From the NCBI RefSeq assembly GCF_002556635.1, contig NZ_MWMO01000010.1, forward strand, positions 62,001 to 126,000: 64,000 nt of DNA. Reading direction: 5' to 3'. Positions 54,104-61,756 of the stretch are shown here, piece by piece (positions within the stretch are counted from its first letter, which is position 1; each line of letters starts with the position of its first letter). A program made the position numbers and the translations under genes. The notes below the pieces were generated by a model that saw only the letters and a program-made list of their open reading frames with translations, did no database searches and was not told the origin of the DNA. The stretch comes from Novosphingobium sp. PC22D (GTDB taxonomy: Bacteria > Pseudomonadota > Alphaproteobacteria > Sphingomonadales > Sphingomonadaceae).

Positions 54104-55087
54104 ATGTTTTCCGCGATCGTGATCGACAAGTCCGACGACGGCCAGACCGTCACGATGCAACAGCTTGACGAGAGCGCGCTGCCCGAGGGGGACGTGACGA
54201 TCGACGTCGCTTTCTCGACGCTCAACTTCAAGGACGGCCTGGCGATCACCGGGGCTTCGCCGGTCGTGCGCAAGTTTCCGATGGTGCCCGGGATCGACCT
54301 CGTCGGCACGGTGACCGAAAGCAGTCACGCGGACTGGAAAGCCGGTGACACGGTTGTCCTGAACGGCTGGGGCGTGGGCGAAACGCACTGGGGCGGTCTT
54401 GCGCAAAAAGCGCGGCTGAAGGGCGATTGGCTGGTTCCGTTGCCCTCGGCCTTCGCGCCCGCGCAGGCGATGGCGATCGGCACCGCCGGCTACACCGCCG
54501 CGCTGTGCGTCGACGCGCTGGTCGACTTCGGTGTGACGCCCGAACAGGGCGAGGTGCTGGTGACGGGCGCGACCGGTGGCGTCGGATCGGTCGCGATCGC
54601 GCTGCTCAAGGCGCTCGGCTTCACTGTCGTCGCGCTGACCGGCAAGACGAGCGAGGAAGGCTACCTCAAGGGCCTCGGCGCCGACGCGGTGATGGACCGG
54701 GCCGAGATGTCCGAAAAGGGCAAGCCGCTCCAGAAGGAGCGCTGGGCCGGCGTGGTCGATGCGGCGGGCAGCTTCACCCTCGCCAACGCACTGGCGCAGA
54801 CGAAATACGGCGGCGCGGTCGCGGCTTGCGGGCTCGCGCAGGGCGCCGATCTCCCGGCGACCGTGATGCCCTTCATCCTGCGCGGCGTTTCGCTGCTCGG
54901 GATCGACAGCGTGATGGCGCCCAAGACCAAGCGTCTCAAGGCCTGGGATCGGCTCGCGCGCGATCTCGATCCCGACAAGCTCGAGGCGATCGGCACGAAG
55001 ATCGGTCTGGGCGAGGCGATCGAGACTGCCAAGAAGTTCATGTCGGGCGAGGTGAAGGGCCGCTATATCGTCGATGTGAATGCCTGA
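54104..55087 (+). CDS. acuI: AcuI/YhdH-like quinone-oxidoreductase-family enoyl-CoA reductase
   Basis: A 327-residue medium-chain reductase without zinc-ligand motifs. It has [25 protein letters not shown], the family stretch [18 protein letters not shown], and [23 protein letters not shown] for NADPH. AcuI enzymes reduce acryloyl-CoA to propionyl-CoA and detoxify related acrylates. ATG 54104 is preferred over 54086 because GAGGAAG lies 7 bases before it. Its downstream neighbour is an acyl-CoA ligase, consistent with CoA-ester metabolism. Confidence 0.88.
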   Translation: MFSAIVIDKSDDGQTVTMQQLDESALPEGDVTIDVAFSTLNFKDGLAITGASPVVRKFPMVPGIDLVGTVTESSHADWKAGDTVVLNGWGVGETHWGGLAQKARLKGDWLVPLPSAFAPAQAMAIGTAGYTAALCVDALVDFGVTPEQGEVLVTGATGGVGSVAIALLKALGFTVVALTGKTSEEGYLKGLGADAVMDRAEMSEKGKPLQKERWAGVVDAAGSFTLANALAQTKYGGAVAACGLAQGADLPATVMPFILRGVSLLGIDSVMAPKTKRLKAWDRLARDLDPDKLEAIGTKIGLGEAIETAKKFMSGEVKGRYIVDVNA

Positions 55088-55132
55088 GCCACGGTCCTGA
55101 ACGGGATCGGGCAGCGGAGAGGAGATAACGGC

Positions 55133-56833
55133 GTGAGCGACAAGTCCCGAGGGATGTCGATCGTGCGCGGCGTGCCGCTCGACGAGGAACAGGGAGTCGG
55201 CGCGCTCACGCTCGGCGGCTACCTGCGCGAGATCGCCGGGCGTTATGGCCCGCGCGAGGCGGCGCGCATCCGCATCGACGGCAAAGTGACGAGCTGGACC
55301 TACGACGATCTGCTTGCCCGTTCGCTGGAGGTCGCGCGCGCGCTGGTCGCTTGCGGCGTCGGCAAGGGCACGCGCGTCGCGATCATCCAGACCAACCGGC
55401 TCGAGTTCCTCTCGAGCCTGTTCGGCACCGCGCTCGCGGGCGGGGTCGCGACGACGATCAGCACCTTCTTCACCGGTCCCGAGGTCGAGGAAGTGCTGCG
55501 CCAGTCCTGCGCCTCGGTGGTCCTGCTCGAGCGCAAGGTGCTCAAGAAGGACTTCGGCGAGATCCTGACCGCGCTCGAACCGGCGATCGCCACCACGGCG
55601 CCGGGCGCGCTCGCCTCGCGCAAGTTTCCCTATCTGCGCGTGCTCGCCTCGGTCGACAGCGACGAGGGGATGGGCGCGATCGAGGGCTGGCGGGGGTTCC
55701 TGTCGCGCGGCGAGGGCGTCGCCGACGATCTCGTCCATGCCATGGCCGATGCCGTCGCGCCGAGCGATCCGGGACTGCTGTTCTTCTCGTCCGGCTCGAC
55801 CGGCAAGGCCAAGGGCATCCTGTGCGCGCACCGTGCGCCGTGCCTGCAGCTCTGGCGCTGGCCGCACTGGTATCGCATCGATCCCGATGCCCCGCCGCGC
55901 ACATGGTCGGCCAACGGGTTCTTCTTCTCGGGCAACTTCGCGATGACGCTGGGCGGCACGCTCAGCAGCGGCGGCACGATCATCCTCCAGCGCTGGTTCG
56001 ATGCCGCCGAGGCGGTGCAGCTCATGGCCGAGGAAAAGGTCTCGATGCCGATCGCATGGCCGCATCAATGGCCCCAGCTCGCCGAAGCACCGGGCTACGA
56101 GACGGCGGATCTTTCGGCGATGCGCTATGTCGACCGCAAGATGCCGATCGCGCGCCATCCCACGATCCACTCGTCCTGGGACGAGCCCGGCCACGCCTAC
56201 GGCAGCACCGAAACCTTCACTCTGATCTCGGTCTATCCGGCAAATACGCCCGAAGAGGTTACGGGCGCGAGCCACGGGCCTCCGACCGCCGGATCGACCA
56301 TCAAGATCGTCGATCCGCTGACGGGCGAGACCATGCCGCTCGGCGAACGGGGGGAGATCGCAGTGAAGGGGCCGACGATGATGCTCGGCTATCTCGGTAT
56401 TCCGCTCGACGAGACGCTCGACGACGAGGGCTTTTTCCGTACCAACGACGGCGGCTATGTCGATGCGCAGGGGCGGTTGTTCTGGGAAGGACGGCTCAAC
56501 GACATCATCAAGACCGGCGGCGCCAACGTGTCGCCGCTCGAAATCGACGCGGTGATCCGGACCTGTCCGGGCGTGGCGATCTCGCAGACCGTCGGCGTGC
56601 CCGACGAGCTGTTGGGCGAACGCGTCGTCACCTGTATCGTGCCCGTCGAAGGCGCGCACCTCGATGCCGAGACAATCCGCACTTTTGCGCGTGAGCGGCT
56701 CGCCGCCTTCAAGGTGCCGCGCGCCGTGCTCTTCGTCGAGGAGGCGGATCTCCAGACCACCGGCAGCGCGAAAATCAAGACCGCCGACTTGCGCAAGCTG
56801 GCGGCGCAGCGGCTCGAAGCCGAAGCGGTCTGA
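55133..56833 (+). CDS. AMP-binding acyl-CoA ligase
   Basis: A 566-residue member of the acyl-adenylate-forming family. The P-loop-like motif is FFSSGSTGKAKGIL near residue 220, the AMP motif is AYGSTETFT near 350, TNDGGYVDAQGRLFWEGRLNDIIKTGG near 440 is the hinge region, and a late lysine lies in GSAKIKTADLRKL. It activates an unidentified carboxylic acid as its CoA ester. It starts with GTG preceded by AGAGGAGAT. It lies between an AcuI-like reductase and a SnoaL-like protein. Confidence 0.9.
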   Translation: MSDKSRGMSIVRGVPLDEEQGVGALTLGGYLREIAGRYGPREAARIRIDGKVTSWTYDDLLARSLEVARALVACGVGKGTRVAIIQTNRLEFLSSLFGTALAGGVATTISTFFTGPEVEEVLRQSCASVVLLERKVLKKDFGEILTALEPAIATTAPGALASRKFPYLRVLASVDSDEGMGAIEGWRGFLSRGEGVADDLVHAMADAVAPSDPGLLFFSSGSTGKAKGILCAHRAPCLQLWRWPHWYRIDPDAPPRTWSANGFFFSGNFAMTLGGTLSSGGTIILQRWFDAAEAVQLMAEEKVSMPIAWPHQWPQLAEAPGYETADLSAMRYVDRKMPIARHPTIHSSWDEPGHAYGSTETFTLISVYPANTPEEVTGASHGPPTAGSTIKIVDPLTGETMPLGERGEIAVKGPTMMLGYLGIPLDETLDDEGFFRTNDGGYVDAQGRLFWEGRLNDIIKTGGANVSPLEIDAVIRTCPGVAISQTVGVPDELLGERVVTCIVPVEGAHLDAETIRTFARERLAAFKVPRAVLFVEEADLQTTGSAKIKTADLRKLAAQRLEAEAV

Positions 56834-56844
56834 GGGCGGGCGCG

Positions 56845-57273
56845 ATGGAAACGGTACCCGATTTCGCCGACTGGGTCGCCATCTGCAATCTGAAGGCGCG
56901 CTATTGCCGTTTGCTCGACACCCGCGATTGGGATGGCTGGAAGCAGCTCTTCACCGAGGACTGCGTCGTCGACACGACCGGCAGCGGCGGCAGTCTGGAG
57001 CATGGCCGCGACGCGTTCGTCGCCTCGGTTCGCAAGGCGCTCGACGGCGCGGAGACCGCGCACCAGGTCCATTCGCCCGAGATCGCGGTGGACGGGGACG
57101 AAGCGCATGTCGTCTGGGCGATGCAGGACAGGGTCAAGAAAGGCGGATGGGCGCTCACCGGTTACGGCCACTACGAGGAGCGCTGCGTGCGCACGCCGCA
57201 AGGCTGGAAGATCGCCTCGCAGAAGCTCACGCGGCTGATCATGGAAATGGCCCCGGGGGCCGACGCGGATTGA
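56845..57273 (+). CDS. SnoaL/NTF2-like protein
   Basis: A 142-residue protein of the nuclear-transport-factor-2 fold: helices followed by a curved sheet, with YCRLLDTRDWDGWKQLFTEDCVVDT at the start, the HQVHSPEIAVDGDEAHVVWAM strands and the closing YEERCVRTPQGWKIASQKL. Members act as small isomerases, hydratases or dehydratases in catabolic clusters. It starts 11 bases after the ligase and belongs to the same transcript. Confidence 0.85.
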   Translation: METVPDFADWVAICNLKARYCRLLDTRDWDGWKQLFTEDCVVDTTGSGGSLEHGRDAFVASVRKALDGAETAHQVHSPEIAVDGDEAHVVWAMQDRVKKGGWALTGYGHYEERCVRTPQGWKIASQKLTRLIMEMAPGADAD

Positions 57274-57335
57274 CTCCGGCGGGGGCGGGCGAGATTGCGC
57301 TGGTCAATTTCGGGCCCACCCGGTAACGCCCGGTG

Positions 57336-57779
57336 ATGGACGAGAACTTGGGAACCACGATTTCGCAAGTTGCAAGGCTGCTTCGCCGCTCGTTCGATGA
57401 ACGCGCCCGGGCCATGGGGGTGACGCGTCCGCAATGGCAGGTCCTGTCGGCGCTCAGGCGCCACGAGGGCATCAAGCAGGGCGGTCTTGCGGAAATTCTC
57501 GAGGTCGAACCGATCACCGCCGGCCGGATGATCGACCGGCTGCAGGAAGCGGGGCTGGTTGAACGCCGGCCCGATCCCGCCGACCGCCGAGTCTGGCGTC
57601 TGTGCATGACCGACCGGGGCCGCGAGCTGCTGGACCAGATCCGGCCGCTGGGAGACGAAACGTCGGAAATGGCCTTCGAGGGCGTGTCGCAGAGCGACCG
57701 CCTTCAGCTCTACGAGACGCTCGTGAAGGTGCGGGCCAACCTGGCGCGCCGCGCCGACGCGGAAGACTGCGCCTCTTGA
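57336..57779 (+). CDS. MarR-family transcriptional regulator
   Basis: A 147-residue winged-helix regulator. The DNA-binding part is in TRPQWQVLSALRRHEGIKQGGLAEILEVEPITAGRMIDRL, with the wing VERRPDPADRRVWRLCMT, and terminal helices form the dimer. A GTG one codon before the ATG is also possible. It is followed by an exact 18-bp palindrome and then the SDR-ALDH genes, which it probably controls. Confidence 0.92.
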   Translation: MDENLGTTISQVARLLRRSFDERARAMGVTRPQWQVLSALRRHEGIKQGGLAEILEVEPITAGRMIDRLQEAGLVERRPDPADRRVWRLCMTDRGRELLDQIRPLGDETSEMAFEGVSQSDRLQLYETLVKVRANLARRADAEDCAS

Positions 57780-57808
57780 GCAAGGCCGCCCCGGGCCGGG
57801 CCGGGCAA

Positions 57809-57826
57809 CTATCGTGAGCACGATAG
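57809..57826. promoter_or_regulatory. 18-bp palindromic operator before the SDR-ALDH genes
   Basis: CTATCGTG-AG-CACGATAG is a perfect 8-bp inverted repeat with a 2-bp centre, the size and shape of MarR-family sites. It lies 30 bases after the MarR stop and 71-88 bases before the SDR start. Confidence 0.6.
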
Positions 57827-57896
57827 GGCCGCGCTTGTAGTAGCCCGCGATTTACCGGACATCTGCGATCAAATGACAAACGCCTCGGGAGGATCT

Positions 57897-58634
57897 GTGG
57901 GCAAGACGATCGTAATCACCGGTGCCGGGCTCGGCTTGGGCCGCGCGCTCGCGCGGCGCTTCGCGAAAGAGGGCGAGACCGTCGTCCTGCTCGGCCGCAC
58001 GCTCGCGAAAGTGCAGGCGCTTGCCGAGGAACTGGGCGGCGATAGTTATGCGGTGGAGTGCGATGTCGCCGAGCCGGATTCGGTGCGCGCCGCGTTCAAG
58101 ACGATCGCCGAGAAGTCGGGCACGATCGACGTCCTGATCAACAACGCCGCGGTGTTCGAGCCCTTCACGATCGAAGAAGCGCGCGACGATCACATTCAGT
58201 CGATCATCGCGATCAACCTCGCCGGGCCGATCTACTGCGCGCGCGCCGCCATCCCGCTGATGCGGGCGGGGGGCTGCATCATCAACGTCGGCAGCGAATC
58301 CGTTGTCCAGCCTTTCGCCATGCTCTCGCTCTACCAGTGCACCAAGGCGGGGCTCGAGAAGCTGACCGAGGCGCTGGCATCCGAGCTCGACGAGAAGGGC
58401 ATCCGCGTCTGTCTCGTGCGCGCCGGCCAGATGTTCGAGGAGGGCAAGCAGACCGGATGGGACCCCGAGGTCTCGATGCGCTTCGCGCAGGGCTGCGCCA
58501 AGAACGGGCTCAACCTGATGGAGCGCCCGATCAGCCACGTCGATTCGGTTACGGGCGCGTTCCGCACGATCATCGATTTTCCCCCAGACGCACGCATCCC
58601 CTTCCTCGCGATCGAGGCTCGCAGGCCTTCCTGA
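57897..58634 (+). CDS. Short-chain dehydrogenase/reductase
   Basis: An SDR of 245 residues from GTG 57897 (253 from ATG 57873). The cofactor motif is ITGAGLGLGRALA, followed by NNAAVF near residue 83, Ser in NVGSESV, and YQCTKAG with catalytic Tyr and Lys near residue 145. GGGAGG four bases before GTG 57897 supports that start; ATG 57873 lacks a ribosome site. It lies behind the palindromic operator and ahead of an aldehyde dehydrogenase. Confidence 0.88.
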   Translation: MGKTIVITGAGLGLGRALARRFAKEGETVVLLGRTLAKVQALAEELGGDSYAVECDVAEPDSVRAAFKTIAEKSGTIDVLINNAAVFEPFTIEEARDDHIQSIIAINLAGPIYCARAAIPLMRAGGCIINVGSESVVQPFAMLSLYQCTKAGLEKLTEALASELDEKGIRVCLVRAGQMFEEGKQTGWDPEVSMRFAQGCAKNGLNLMERPISHVDSVTGAFRTIIDFPPDARIPFLAIEARRPS

Positions 58635-58668
58635 GAGCGCGGTTTGAATTTTCGACAAGGATAAGCTC

Positions 58669-60159
58669 ATGACCCTTCTTCCCGATGCGAAGCTCTTTAT
58701 CGACGGCGAACTGCGCGACGCGACCGGCGGCGCGACCTTCGATGTCATCAGCCCCTGGACCGGCGAAGTCGTCGGCAAGGCCGCCGATGCCGCGCCCGAA
58801 GACGTCGAGGCGGCGATCGTTGCGGCGCGCAAGGCCTTCGACGAGACCGACTGGGGCTCTGACGAGAACCGTCAGAACCGCTTCGAGCTGGTCAAGAAGT
58901 ACCGCGAGCTGTTCGAGCAGAACCGCGAACGGCTCGCCCAGCTTGCGATTCACGAGGCGGGCGCGGCGCAGGGCGCGGTCTACCGCGCGCACGTGAACAT
59001 GGCGCTCGACGGCTGGGACGATTACCTCGCCGTGTTCCCCAAGGTGGAATGGGAAAAGGACTACGGCGAGAAGGAGGCTTTCGGCGCGATCCACAAGCGC
59101 GTCGGCGTGCGTGAACCGATCGGTGTGGTCGGCGCGATCACGCCCTGGAACGTGCCGCTCTACGTCAATATCGGCAAGGTCGTCGCGGCGCTGCTCGCGG
59201 GCTGCACCGTGATCCTCAAGCCCGCGCCCGATACGCCGGGCATGGGCGCGATCTTCGGCGAACTGGCCGCGCAGGCGGGCTTTCCCAAGGGCGTGATCAA
59301 CGTCGTGTTCGGATCGGACCCGGCGCAGGCCGGCGAGATGCTGGTCACCGACCCGCGCGTCGACCTGATCTCGTTCACCGGATCGACCGGTGTCGGCAAG
59401 CGCATCATGGAAAAGGGCGCGGCGACCCTGAAGCGCGTGTTCCTCGAACTGGGCGGCAAGTCGGCCAAGATCGTGTGCGACGACGCGCCCAACTTCCCGA
59501 TGGAAGTGGCGATGACGATGCTGGTGTTTCACGCCGGACAAGGCTGCGCCGTGCAATCGCGCCTGCTCGTCCCGAAGAGCCGTTACGAGGAGGCCAAGCA
59601 GATCCTCAAGGGCGCCTACATGCACTTCGGCGACAACTGGGGCAGTGCCGAGGACCCCGAGCACATCATGGGCCCGGTGATTTCCAAGCGGCAGATGGAA
59701 CGCGTGAAAAGCTACATCGATCTCGGTGTCGAGGAGGGCGCGACCTTGCTGCACGGCGGGCAGATCCGCACCGACAAGGGCGGCGGCTACTTCGTCGAGC
59801 CGACCGTCTTCGTCGACGTGACCAACGACATGCGGATCGCGCAGGAGGAAATTTTTGGTCCCGTTCTCGTGGTAATCCCCTATGAGGACGATGATGATGC
59901 CGTGCGGATCGCAAACGAAAGCAACTATGGCCTGTCGGGAGGCGTCAGTTCGGGCGACCACGAGCGCGCCATGCGCATCGCCAAGCGGGTGCGGACGGGC
60001 TCGATGAGCGTCAACAACGGCATGTGCATCGCGGGCGATATTCCCTTTGGCGGCTACAAGGCGAGCGGCATGGGCCGCGAATGGGGCGTCGAGGGCATCG
60101 AGGAATACACCGACATGAAGATGCTCGCCTGGCCCGTGGGCCAGGTCGAGGCGGCCTGA
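58669..60159 (+). CDS. Aldehyde dehydrogenase
   Basis: A 496-residue NAD(P)-dependent aldehyde dehydrogenase. It has PWNVPLY near residue 160, ILKPAPDTP near 182, FTGSTGVGKRI near 235, the catalytic Glu in LELGGKSAK near 260, the nucleophilic Cys in HAGQGCAVQSRL near 295, and EEIFGPVL near 395. With the SDR directly upstream it could oxidise an alcohol through aldehyde to acid. It is followed by a TetR gene 9 bases later. Confidence 0.94.
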   Translation: MTLLPDAKLFIDGELRDATGGATFDVISPWTGEVVGKAADAAPEDVEAAIVAARKAFDETDWGSDENRQNRFELVKKYRELFEQNRERLAQLAIHEAGAAQGAVYRAHVNMALDGWDDYLAVFPKVEWEKDYGEKEAFGAIHKRVGVREPIGVVGAITPWNVPLYVNIGKVVAALLAGCTVILKPAPDTPGMGAIFGELAAQAGFPKGVINVVFGSDPAQAGEMLVTDPRVDLISFTGSTGVGKRIMEKGAATLKRVFLELGGKSAKIVCDDAPNFPMEVAMTMLVFHAGQGCAVQSRLLVPKSRYEEAKQILKGAYMHFGDNWGSAEDPEHIMGPVISKRQMERVKSYIDLGVEEGATLLHGGQIRTDKGGGYFVEPTVFVDVTNDMRIAQEEIFGPVLVVIPYEDDDDAVRIANESNYGLSGGVSSGDHERAMRIAKRVRTGSMSVNNGMCIAGDIPFGGYKASGMGREWGVEGIEEYTDMKMLAWPVGQVEAA

Positions 60160-60168
60160 GCCTAGCGC

Positions 60169-60909
60169 GTGGACGTGGCGGCCGGGCGGAGCGAAGGGAC
60201 GGAGGACGAGCGCGACTCGCGTTCGCAGCGTCTCGCCGCTTTCGACGGATCGGCCGCCACGGCTGTCAGCCACAACCTCAACGGGCAAAAACTCGGCCGC
60301 AAGGGCAGGGTCACGCGCGAGCGGATCCTGGCCGCGGCGGCCGACCTCATCGAGGAGGCTGGCGAGGACCAGGTCACGCTCAGCGCGATCGCGCGCCGTG
60401 CCTCGCTCGGGATGAGTTCGCTCTACAACTACTTCTCCGACCTCACCGAAGTCGTCCTCGCGGTGCTCGATCCGGTCATGACCGCGGGACGGGAGGAATT
60501 CGAAGCCCTGCTCGAGGACTACTGGCCGGACGATGTCCTGCCGCAACGGTGCCAGGCGTTCGTTGCGGCCTATCACCGTTTCTGGTCGCGCTATTCCGGC
60601 CTGCTGCACTTGCGCAACAGCATGGCCGATCAGTTCGACCTGCGCATGATGCGCGAACGCGTCGCTTCCACCAGTCCGCTGATCGGCATGCTCGAACGGC
60701 AGATGGACCGTAACGCGACGAACGGTGCCGATGTCCAGTCGATGGCGACGGTGCTGATGACCGGCATCGAGCGTTCGATCACGCTCGCCACCGACCGGCG
60801 GCTGCACCGCATGGTCGGCTTTGGCGCGCAGCGCGATCAGGTCGATGTCCGCAATTCGGTCGCGCGGCTGATGGAACTGGGGATACGCGACATGCGCGCG
60901 CAGGCCTGA
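60169..60909 (+). CDS. TetR-family transcriptional regulator
   Basis: A 246-residue regulator with a polar N-terminal extension of about 45 residues before the HTH (TRERILAAAADLIEEAGEDQVTLSAIARRASLGMSSLYNYF). The rest is a helical ligand domain. It starts with GTG 9 bases after the aldehyde dehydrogenase stop. The extension is longer than usual, so a later start is possible. It converges on the enoyl-CoA hydratase gene with a 2-base gap. Confidence 0.88.
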   Translation: MDVAAGRSEGTEDERDSRSQRLAAFDGSAATAVSHNLNGQKLGRKGRVTRERILAAAADLIEEAGEDQVTLSAIARRASLGMSSLYNYFSDLTEVVLAVLDPVMTAGREEFEALLEDYWPDDVLPQRCQAFVAAYHRFWSRYSGLLHLRNSMADQFDLRMMRERVASTSPLIGMLERQMDRNATNGADVQSMATVLMTGIERSITLATDRRLHRMVGFGAQRDQVDVRNSVARLMELGIRDMRAQA

Positions 60910-60911
60910 GC

Positions 60912-61739
60912 CTATCGGCCCTTCTTGCCCTTGCCGCCGACGTTCTTGAGGTATTCCTCCATCCCCTTGATGTAGTCGGGATTGAGCATCAGCGCCGAAT
61001 TGGCCATGCGTTCGACATGGCGCGCGGTGTCGCGGCCGACTTCGGCGCACATCTCGATCGCGATCTTCGCCGCGCCCATCTGCTCGCCGTTCTGCTTGGC
61101 AAGGTGCCGGCAGAAGGCCATGACCTCGTCCTCGAAGGTGTCGTCGGAATAGACCTGATGGACGAGCCCCATGGTGAAGGCCATGTCCGCGCTCGCGGGC
61201 TGGTTGGCCATGATCAGCCAGCGCGCCCAGTGCGGGCCGCAGATGCGCGTCAGCCGCGAGACGCCGCTCGAGGCGGGAAGCACGCCGAACAGGCCCTCGG
61301 GGAACGCATAGCCTGCGCTCTTGGCAGCGAGGCGGAAATCGCACGACAGGCTCATCTCGAGACCGCCGCCCACGCACATCGCGTGATGCGCGACGACGAA
61401 GGGCTTCTCGATATGCTCCATCTCGTCCCAGAGCTGCTGCATGTTGTTGAGGTTGAGCCGGTGGTTCTCGCGGATCGCCCGCGCCGAACTGACGCCCGAA
61501 ACGGTTTTGGAAACGACGTTCTGGTTGCCGCCGCGCAAGTCCGCGCCCGAGCTGAAATAGCGCCCGGTCGAACGGATCAACATGACCTTGAGCTCGGGTG
61601 TGTCGCGAAAGCGCAGCACTGCCTCGGTCAGAAGGTCCATCATGTCGCGCGAGATGGCGTTGAGCTTTTCCGGCCGGTTCAGCGTGGCGATCAGGATGCC
61701 GTCGCGATCTTCGGTGAGCAGGTGCGGTTCGTCGGACAT
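60912..61739 (-). CDS. Enoyl-CoA hydratase/isomerase family protein
   Basis: A 275-residue crotonase-fold protein. The CoA-binding start is ATLNRPEKLNAI, with STGRYFSSGADLRGG, the oxyanion-hole CVGGGLEMSLSCDF, and FPEGLFGVLPASSGVSRL, where a Glu is kept at the usual catalytic region. It hydrates or isomerises an unsaturated acyl-CoA. It lies 17 bases downstream of the acyl-CoA dehydrogenase gene on the same strand, consistent with successive beta-oxidation steps. ATG 61739 fits family length. Confidence 0.9.
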   Translation of the reverse strand: MSDEPHLLTEDRDGILIATLNRPEKLNAISRDMMDLLTEAVLRFRDTPELKVMLIRSTGRYFSSGADLRGGNQNVVSKTVSGVSSARAIRENHRLNLNNMQQLWDEMEHIEKPFVVAHHAMCVGGGLEMSLSCDFRLAAKSAGYAFPEGLFGVLPASSGVSRLTRICGPHWARWLIMANQPASADMAFTMGLVHQVYSDDTFEDEVMAFCRHLAKQNGEQMGAAKIAIEMCAEVGRDTARHVERMANSALMLNPDYIKGMEEYLKNVGGKGKKGR

Positions 61740-61756
61740 TCGTGAATTACTCCGGC

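Noticed and set aside
53210..56659. A 1149-codon open frame on the minus strand opposite the TetR, acuI and CoA-ligase genes
   Set aside because: The composition is Arg/Ala/Gly/Asp-rich without domains, and it lies wholly antisense to three clearly recognisable genes. Such frames are expected in GC-rich DNA.
58570..61377. A 935-codon minus-strand frame opposite the ALDH and TetR genes
   Set aside because: It runs across several real genes in both orientations and shows no family signature.
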